A program made the translations under genes and the position numbers. From Rhodococcus sp. KRD162 (GTDB lineage Bacteria; Actinomycetota; Actinomycetes; Mycobacteriales; Mycobacteriaceae), in assembly GCF_017168335.1 (NCBI RefSeq), contig NZ_JABFAU010000014.1, positions 1 to 64,000 of the forward strand: 64,000 nucleotides of DNA, in the 5' to 3' direction. The notes under the pieces were generated by a model. It searched no databases. It was not told where the DNA came from and was given only the letters and a program-made list of their open reading frames with translations. Shown here one piece after another: positions 58,598 through 64,000 of the stretch (positions within the stretch are counted from its first letter, which is position 1; every line of letters begins with the position of its first letter).

Positions 58598-58599
58598 AT
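58585..58599. promoter_or_regulatory. GntR-type operator candidate, proximal site
   Basis: GGTATAC followed by ATTTG and GTAT, giving the same ATAC-N5-GTAT pattern as the distal site. It overlaps the ATG of the GntR gene, suggesting direct autorepression. Confidence 0.5.
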
Positions 58600-59239
58600 G
58601 CAGCGCGAGTCGGGTAGGAACAAAGCTTACAAGTATGTGCGCGACCAAATTCTCACTTCGCCGGCGTCGAGCGGTACTTTCCTCAACGAGCAGGAGTTGG
58701 CGACCCTGATCGGAGTCTCTCGGACACCCGTCCGCGAAGCCCTGCTGATGCTGCAAGCAGAGGGCCTGGTGGAAATGGTTCCGCAGCGCGGAGCCCACGT
58801 TCCGCCGATGTCGGGGCGTCAGATCACCGAACTCATGGAACTTCGGGGGGTTCTGGAGCGCCACGCCGCATCCGCCGCGATCTCGTCCGGCGATGCACCC
58901 GTTGCCGCAATGCGCAAAGCCTTGGCCGAGCAGATGACGCTTTCCTGTGCATCAGGACCAGAGGCGGCCAAGAGCTTCATCGACCTAGACGGCAAATTTC
59001 ATCAGATTTTGATCGATTCGGCTAAGAACGAACTACTCTCGCACACCTATTCGGGTTTACGGGCACGTCAACTGCGCGTAGGGCTCACCGCATTGTTCGC
59101 TGCCGAAGACAGGCAGCGCAACGTATGTGCGGAACACGAAAGTATCGTTGTGGCTTTGGAATCGGGAGACCAACGGTTCGCCCACCGGGCAATCGAACAG
59201 CACCTCGAGGTGACGTTGCAGATCCTCTTGCGCGCCTAG
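58598..59239 (+). CDS. GntR-family regulator with FCD domain
   Basis: A 213-residue regulator. Residues about 10-75 are a winged helix of the GntR type, with LNEQELATLIGVSRTPVREALLMLQAEGLVEMVPQRGAHVPP. Residues about 80-210 are the all-helical FCD ligand domain, with MELRGVLERHAASAA, IDLDGKFHQILIDSA and CAEHESIVVALESGD, which include the metal-ligand Asp/His residues. FCD regulators usually repress organic-acid or aromatic catabolism until the substrate binds. It is divergent from the transporter-led cassette. ATG 58598 was preferred to an upstream frame extension because it starts the winged helix properly. Confidence 0.9.
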   Translation: MQRESGRNKAYKYVRDQILTSPASSGTFLNEQELATLIGVSRTPVREALLMLQAEGLVEMVPQRGAHVPPMSGRQITELMELRGVLERHAASAAISSGDAPVAAMRKALAEQMTLSCASGPEAAKSFIDLDGKFHQILIDSAKNELLSHTYSGLRARQLRVGLTALFAAEDRQRNVCAEHESIVVALESGDQRFAHRAIEQHLEVTLQILLRA

Positions 59240-60085
59240 GTGCAGTGCTCACAAGTCCGCAGTGCTTTTTAAGGTCGAGTCGTCTCGAGCGGAGGTCCAA
59301 CTCGTTCGCGAACCGAAGATAGTGCTTCAACTTTGTCGAAGCCGACACAGTTGTTCGCCCCGTAGCAAGCCGCAGCTTTCAGACCGTCATTCGGTCGATC
59401 AAGGTAGCTACGTTCGGGCCGGCGCGGTGCTCAGTGTTCGTCCCGTCGAGTAGGCCGGTGTCGATGTCGGCAACGTGGGTGGCGACGGCGCGCGCGTCGA
59501 CGGTGACCATGGCGACCTCCGGGTCTGCCGGTGCGCCCCACAGAAGTCGTTGACTCCGATGATCGCCGGGTCCGCATTCCGCAAGCCCGACACGGCCGCT
59601 GCGGCGTCGCCGACATTTGGAATGACAGCGGTTGTCACGGGCTCGCGCAATCCGCGCGCGGCGCGCGCTCGCCACAGGCCCTCAAGACGTCAACGGCTCG
59701 GTCAGACAGGCGTTCGCAACCCGGCTCGGCGTGTGCTAAACCGGGTGCGACCGGCGTCGACCAGCTGCTGGACTTGAACGCTGGCAATCTGGTCCTCCAA
59801 CTCGACTCGCATCCATCGAGCAAGCTCAGGCGGCTCGGTGGTGAGATATGACGGTCTGAGTCCCGTTGTGGGGCTTGGTGTCGGGATGCCATACCACTAC
59901 CGCGGCCGGGGTGATCGTTTTCCACTCGTCCGTCAACAGGACCAGCCGCTTGGAGCCCGCGGCCATTCGCAGATACCCACGAGTTCGAATCCGACCCTCG
60001 TCAACATGTCATGACACTGAGGAAACTGTCGCAAGCGCACCGTTCCCGAATCTCCCTCGACACAACCCACAATCAACCCCGCCGA
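59240..60085. other. Gene-poor interval, possibly decayed sequence
   Basis: No intact gene was found in these 846 bases. Short minus-strand segments read a little like protein (for example KRLVLLTDEWKTI near 59930 and DAAAAVSGLRNADPAII near 59590) but are broken by stops and frame changes and match no family I recognise. It may be a degraded gene at the edge of the acquired cassette. Confidence 0.45.
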
Positions 60086-60439
60086 TCAGAGGTCGTCGAG
60101 TCTCACGATTCCGTCTTGCAGTGCCCTCGCGACCAGTGCCGCCTTTGTCGGCGCTGCTCGACCGACGCGGGAGTACTTGTCCCGGATTCTGGTGAGGTGG
60201 GTGTTGACGGTGCCCAACGCGATGTGGAGACGGGCCCCGACTTCGACTTTGGAGTCGCAGTCCAACCAGACTTTCATGACTGCGATCTCACGCTCGGTCA
60301 GTCCGGGTGAGGCGTACACCGGCACCGGTCGCGGTCGTGGGCTCTTGTCCTGCGCAGGCCGTGGTCCGAGTGGGCTGCGCGCGGTTGCGGGTGCCGACAC
60401 TCGCCTTTGCGTGTGGGGTCGATGACCGATCAACACCAT
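60086..60439 (-). CDS. LuxR-type helix-turn-helix regulator
   Basis: The 117-residue protein consists of a basic/proline-rich N-terminal 50 residues and a C-terminal GerE/LuxR-type domain: LTEREIAVMKVWL, then SKVEVGARLHIALGTVNTHLTRIRDKY and a final AALVARALQDGIV. There is no receiver domain, so it is a stand-alone DNA-binding protein. ATG 60439 was selected because GGAGG lies six bases upstream; the frame is open 75 nt further. It is divergent from the double-TetR gene, with a perfect 18-bp palindrome between them. The target genes are unknown, but the neighbouring TetR and NTPase genes are likely. Confidence 0.8.
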   Translation of the reverse strand: MVLIGHRPHTQRRVSAPATARSPLGPRPAQDKSPRPRPVPVYASPGLTEREIAVMKVWLDCDSKVEVGARLHIALGTVNTHLTRIRDKYSRVGRAAPTKAALVARALQDGIVRLDDL

Positions 60440-60560
60440 GTTGGCCTCCTCCACGTAGTCGGCCATATGGCCGTTCAGCATCTGACCACGATCTTCGAAT
60501 CTCCTGCAACACAAAGTAATTCGAGTTCGTTATCGATTATCGTGGACGAACTACACGGTG

Positions 60561-60578
60561 ATGTAGTTCGAACTACAT
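60561..60578. promoter_or_regulatory. Perfect 18-bp palindrome between LuxR-type and double-TetR genes
   Basis: ATGTAGTTCGAACTACAT is fully self-complementary. A further copy of the half-site, GAACTACAC, lies at 60548-60556. The site is 77 bp upstream of the TetR start and 122 bp from the LuxR-type start, well placed as a TetR operator. Confidence 0.65.
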
Positions 60579-60654
60579 TTCCGCAGGAAGAACGGCACCT
60601 TGCTATAGTTGCCTGTCCACACAGGCGCTCTGAAGTCCGATAAGGCGGTGTACG

Positions 60655-61911
60655 TTGAACTCCAGGCCGGTTCCGCGTGAACAGTTTCTGCAGGCCGGGC
60701 ATCGACTACTCGGCGAAGTGGACATGACCGATCTCGCTCGATCCCTGTCAATATCGGCAGTGGTCGACAGTGCCGGACTGTCACAACAGACCTTCCACAA
60801 CACCTACCCCGGCAACTCTCGTGGCGGCGGTTCCGGTGGCAAGGAAGCGTTCGTGGAAGACCTCCTCGACAACCTCACCGTGAACTACGGCGGAATCGCA
60901 ACCACCGGCCCACCTGCGGGGGTTCGGGATGCCGCCGAACCGGTAGCCGCATTGTTCGAGGACCTCACCTCGGGACTGATGCGACGCCGGATCACCGCGA
61001 TCCTGCTGGCCTCCGATCACCAGGGAGCCCGTAAGTCCGTCACACCCGAATTCGAGCGGCTCGATGCCGATTTGCGGGCAATGGTCGGTCAGGCAATCCA
61101 GGCTCAGGGCGGTTCCGTGCGTCAACCGATGTCGCTGACATCCCTGACGACCGTTCTCGGAGCCATGCTCGACGGTTTGGCACTGCGCCAGATGCTCACC
61201 CCCGGTTCGATCACCGCAAGCGAAATAGCCCAACTGAGCACAACGATCCTTCAGTGCGCGATCGATCCGGTGCACTCGGACCGCGCGGCCACCGAACCAC
61301 TGCCCGATGAAGCAGCCGACAGTTCCGCATTTCTACGCCCCGACCTCGAGGCCGACGTCATTGCCGCCACCGAAGCCCTGTTCGTCGACCACGGGTATTT
61401 TCTCGTCACTCTCGCCGACATCGCAGCGGGCGCACGGCTGCGCGTGGACGACCTTCGACGGCTGTTTCCGAGCAAGGTGGACATCATCGTTGCCGCACTC
61501 AAGCCAGAATTCGAGCGCGTTCTTCGGTTGCGCCGCGCCGACGAGCGACTCGGCGTCGAGCCGGCAATCGCGCTGCGACGCACACTGATCGCAGTGGGCG
61601 AGTTCGTCATCGACAACCGAGCGATGAGCTCGGGAATGCTGCTGGCGCTGAGCTTCGAGCAGTTCCAACAGCCCAACACCGTGACCACCGTTCTCGAGCA
61701 CCTCTACCTTCCGTCCTCTGTTCAGCCGATCCTCGAACGTGGACGCGAAGCAGGATTGTTCAGCGACGATGCGCCGGCACTCGATGTGGCAATCATGCTG
61801 ACCAACAACGTCCTGTTCCGTTGCCTGACGCGACCGAAGGAATCCGCCGTCGAGGTCGTCGACGGTGTGCTGCGAGTGCTGATGCCCGGTGTGACGACAC
61901 GGGCGCGGTGA
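60655..61911 (+). CDS. Double TetR-type regulator (two TetR units in tandem)
   Basis: A 418-residue protein in which two TetR-like units follow each other. The first (about 1-200) has a degenerate helix-turn-helix, SISAVVDSAGLSQQTFHNTYPG. The second (about 225-415) has a better one, LVTLADIAAGARLRVDDLRRLFPSKVDIIVAAL, then a helical ligand domain. Tandem TetR proteins are known in actinobacteria, but are a minority. The start is TTG 60655 with GGCGG nearby; a later ATG at 60724 is possible. The gene leads a group with the STAND NTPase, 40 bp downstream. The palindrome upstream suggests autoregulation. Confidence 0.78.
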   Translation: MNSRPVPREQFLQAGHRLLGEVDMTDLARSLSISAVVDSAGLSQQTFHNTYPGNSRGGGSGGKEAFVEDLLDNLTVNYGGIATTGPPAGVRDAAEPVAALFEDLTSGLMRRRITAILLASDHQGARKSVTPEFERLDADLRAMVGQAIQAQGGSVRQPMSLTSLTTVLGAMLDGLALRQMLTPGSITASEIAQLSTTILQCAIDPVHSDRAATEPLPDEAADSSAFLRPDLEADVIAATEALFVDHGYFLVTLADIAAGARLRVDDLRRLFPSKVDIIVAALKPEFERVLRLRRADERLGVEPAIALRRTLIAVGEFVIDNRAMSSGMLLALSFEQFQQPNTVTTVLEHLYLPSSVQPILERGREAGLFSDDAPALDVAIMLTNNVLFRCLTRPKESAVEVVDGVLRVLMPGVTTRAR

Positions 61912-61951
61912 GCACCCCGCACCACCGCGTTCAGGTCCGCTGCGTGGCGAG

Positions 61952-63850
61952 GTGAGTGTGACCGAGAAGAGTTCGATGCCGTGGGACCGGCTGGCCCGGC
62001 AGTCCCGACAACTACTGGGCGATATCGAAGTCGGCTCCGGCGACGACGGCTCCTGGTATGTCTGTCGCGACATCGAACTCGCCCTGCTTCGACGCACGAT
62101 CGTGGGCTCCGAACCACAGATCATCGTCGGCGAGGCCGGGCACGGAAAGTCGACCCTGCTGTGGTCGCTGCACCGCTCGCTACGCGAGCAAGGACTGCAC
62201 CCGCTGCTGGTCTCGGCCACCTGGCTTCAGCCCGGTGACGACGGACTCCGCACCGCCAGAGCCGACGACATCATCGCGGCCGTCACCTCCAGACCAGGAT
62301 CGATTCTCCTGCTCGACACCGTAGACCTTTTGTTGCACAGCCGATCTGCACGCCAGGACATCATCGATCTGATCACCGTCCTCGCACGAATACCGGTGCC
62401 CGTTGTCCTGACGACCAGACCGCTCGAGGGCCACAGCCTTCCGGCACACCTCGGCCGCAAGATCTCGCTCGGACCGTTCTCGCCCGACTCCGAACTACCG
62501 ACCGCGATACAAGCGCTCACCGTCGAATTCATCGCCGGCGACTCGGTGAAGCCCTCCAGTCCGGTATCGGCGATTCAATCTGCCCGGGCGCGTGGCGCTC
62601 TCGTCGACGACGTCTGCACCAGCCCCCTGCTGCTGCGCCTGCTGTTCTCGTTGTCGGCACCACACTTCCCGCAACTCGAACTCGACGTGACCGGCCTCTA
62701 CAACCTGTTCTGGTCACGCCGTATCGTGAGCGATCACCGCTCCGGGCCCGACGTTCCGGCCGAGGATTCCGACGATCTGTCCTCCACCGCCGGATTCCTG
62801 GCGATCGCCATGCTCGCATTGGGAACCCCCGAACCACCCGTCGACGTCCTCGTTCGACGCGCCGCCCAAGTCGCCGCATCGGCGGATCACCCCTACGACG
62901 ACATCGTCCTCCGTCGGCACGTACGCGCTCTGACCAGGCGCGGCGTGCTGACCACAACGGACAACCGAGCCCGGTTCCTGCATCAGACGTTCTTCGAGTT
63001 CGCCGCCGCCAAGGGACTCGCCAACCGGGGTGCCGAAAACGAGCTGCCCAGATTGATCGCTCGCGTGGCACAGACACCCGATGATCTGTTCGTCGGCGCC
63101 GTGGTCGAACAAACCCTGATCATCCTGGGAGCCGACGTGCTGGCTCGACCCGCCGTCCGAGCCAGTTGTCACACCCTCATCCGGACGGGCCTTCCGTACC
63201 CCATCTCGATTGCCATGACCGTCTGGGCACATCATCCAGCGATACTCGAGCTCACCGCCGACATGATCGCCCCCGTCTCCGACCGTCGGCTGCGCCGCTT
63301 CCTGCAGACCCTGCCCTCGCTGGACTCGCGGCGATTCGCCGAGCAGGCGAAAGAATTCGGTCACCAGCTCCACATCGTGCCCCGGGTGCTCGGGACCGAC
63401 ACATTTCACGAAATCCTCTCTCCCCACGACAGTTCCACACATTCACCCGATGCTCACACACCGACCGAGCTCACCACGTACCAACAACGCCTCGTCCGCG
63501 CTCTACACCGAGCCGAGGAACGGCGCAGAGACCTCGAACGCGCGACCGACCAGGCCTATCGCGCGATCAGACGCACCGCCGACAGCAGAGACGACGACCA
63601 CCTGGGCCGAACCCTGTTCAACATTTCCAGGTCAGCGTTCTATCGATTGAAAGCCGGTTCGAGTTGGAGTGCACCGGGACGCAAGCTCTGCACCGACATC
63701 GACGCCCACGCCGAAACACTGGGTGAGCGCTACGCCCTCACACCGTTGTACGACGCGTACATGGCCGCGATTCAGGAGGCGGACGATGCCCGCCATGCCA
63801 GGGCCGGACATTCGCAGCCGCAGGTCAACGATGTTCATCGTCAGTTCTGA
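61952..63850 (+). CDS. STAND/NACHT-like ATP-binding protein
   Basis: The 632-residue protein has a P-loop NTPase domain early: Walker A GEAGHGKST at residues 60-68, Walker B ILLLDTVDLL at about 118-127, and sensor-like VVLTTRPLEG at about 150. A winged-helix-like region follows with RGVLTTTDNRARFLHQTFFEFAAAKGL at about 330-355, the usual end of the NACHT/STAND switch, then a helical region to the C-terminus. There is no obvious N-terminal effector domain. STAND proteins work as stimulus-driven switches in regulation or antiviral defence. Here it is next to two transcription regulators and followed 77 bp later by another gene that leaves the window. Start GTG 61952. Confidence 0.75.
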   Translation: MSVTEKSSMPWDRLARQSRQLLGDIEVGSGDDGSWYVCRDIELALLRRTIVGSEPQIIVGEAGHGKSTLLWSLHRSLREQGLHPLLVSATWLQPGDDGLRTARADDIIAAVTSRPGSILLLDTVDLLLHSRSARQDIIDLITVLARIPVPVVLTTRPLEGHSLPAHLGRKISLGPFSPDSELPTAIQALTVEFIAGDSVKPSSPVSAIQSARARGALVDDVCTSPLLLRLLFSLSAPHFPQLELDVTGLYNLFWSRRIVSDHRSGPDVPAEDSDDLSSTAGFLAIAMLALGTPEPPVDVLVRRAAQVAASADHPYDDIVLRRHVRALTRRGVLTTTDNRARFLHQTFFEFAAAKGLANRGAENELPRLIARVAQTPDDLFVGAVVEQTLIILGADVLARPAVRASCHTLIRTGLPYPISIAMTVWAHHPAILELTADMIAPVSDRRLRRFLQTLPSLDSRRFAEQAKEFGHQLHIVPRVLGTDTFHEILSPHDSSTHSPDAHTPTELTTYQQRLVRALHRAEERRRDLERATDQAYRAIRRTADSRDDDHLGRTLFNISRSAFYRLKAGSSWSAPGRKLCTDIDAHAETLGERYALTPLYDAYMAAIQEADDARHARAGHSQPQVNDVHRQF

Positions 63851-63927
63851 ATTTCTCGAACAGTCGAACATCACCGCCGCGCGATCGGATCACACCGTCC
63901 CCCACTGTGATTCCGGAAGGCCAGGCC

Positions 63928-64000
63928 ATGAACCAGGCAGATCTGCACGACCCGACAACCACCGCTCTACGACTCGTCCAGTCCATCGCCCTCTCGGTTC
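63928..64000 (+). CDS. Start of an unidentified gene (truncated by window end)
   Basis: ATG 63928 has GGAAGG about seven bases upstream and opens a frame reading MNQADLHDPTTTALRLVQSI to the window edge. Only 24 residues are visible, so the product cannot be identified. It follows the STAND-like NTPase gene by 77 bp on the same strand and is probably its operon partner, possibly the effector or a second regulator. Confidence 0.5.
   Translation, partial: MNQADLHDPTTTALRLVQSIALSV

Noticed and set aside
59970..60000. T-arm-like GAGTTCGAATCC suggesting a tRNA or att site
   Set aside because: The flanking bases do not form a T-stem and no acceptor or anticodon arm could be built.
1..64000. CRISPR arrays, rRNA and tRNA genes, riboswitches
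   Set aside because: No regularly spaced repeats, rRNA-like sequence or complete cloverleaf was recognised on reading; a covariance-model scan was not possible.

Overview
The window reads as chromosome of a high-GC, mycolic-acid-containing actinobacterium, most likely Rhodococcus or a close relative. The reasons are an antigen-85-like mycolyltransferase, an F420-type LLM oxidoreductase, a glucosylglycerate hydrolase very like the mycobacterial enzyme, an IS481-type transposase remnant with the C-terminal repeats common in nocardioforms, and strong G/C third-position bias in nearly every gene. No rRNA, tRNA or CRISPR array was recognised. Genus is an inference from gene content only.

Layout. 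1-6.0 kb (minus): an operon for an oligopeptide/nickel-type ABC importer (two ATPases, lipoprotein, fused double permease) followed by an MFS transporter that runs off the left edge. 6.1-10.0 kb (plus): a small metallohydrolase, an LLM oxidoreductase, and a two-gene polar amino-acid importer whose binding protein and permease are fused. 10.0-16.7 kb (minus): a four-gene operon joined by ATGA overlaps, with a BcsB-like protein, a polytopic membrane protein, a processive GT2 synthase and a GT-C-like membrane protein. A divergent secreted GH5 hydrolase follows, so the whole resembles a cellulose-type exopolysaccharide locus. 18.1-20.2 kb: a Tat-exported PhoX phosphatase with a strong terminator.

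20.5-37.8 kb holds the most interesting locus: a four-module NRPS of about 4,870 residues (C-A-T-E-C-A-T-C-A-T-C-A-T-TE). Its stop codon overlaps the start of an antigen-85-like mycolyltransferase. After a convergent GH25 lysozyme comes a stand-alone paralogue of the NRPS thioesterase in which the nucleophile serine is glutamine. Module 2 has the same serine-specificity residues as EntF, and the first C domain resembles that of EntF.

37.8-50.3 kb: glucosylglycerate hydrolase, a DinB-like protein whose frame runs into the opposite gene, then a nitrogen operon (FAD oxidoreductase, type III glutamine synthetase/GMAS, three N-methylglutamate-synthase-like subunits, M20 amidohydrolase) with HutD, an Amt channel, an XRE-cupin regulator and an SDR. 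50.5-52.3 kb: a tyrosine integrase gene wrecked by an IS481 remnant. 52.8-59.2 kb: a catabolic cassette (flavin reductase, cupin, HpaB-type monooxygenase, DUF2848-like protein, nitrilase-family amidase, MHS transporter) with a divergent GntR regulator and two matching operator-like sites. 60.1-64 kb: a LuxR-type regulator, a double-TetR regulator with a perfect palindrome between them, a STAND/NACHT-like NTPase, and the start of a further gene.

Gene identities come from reading motifs and remembered family sequences, without any database search. Start codons were chosen from Shine-Dalgarno position, overlap with the upstream stop, and signal-peptide logic.
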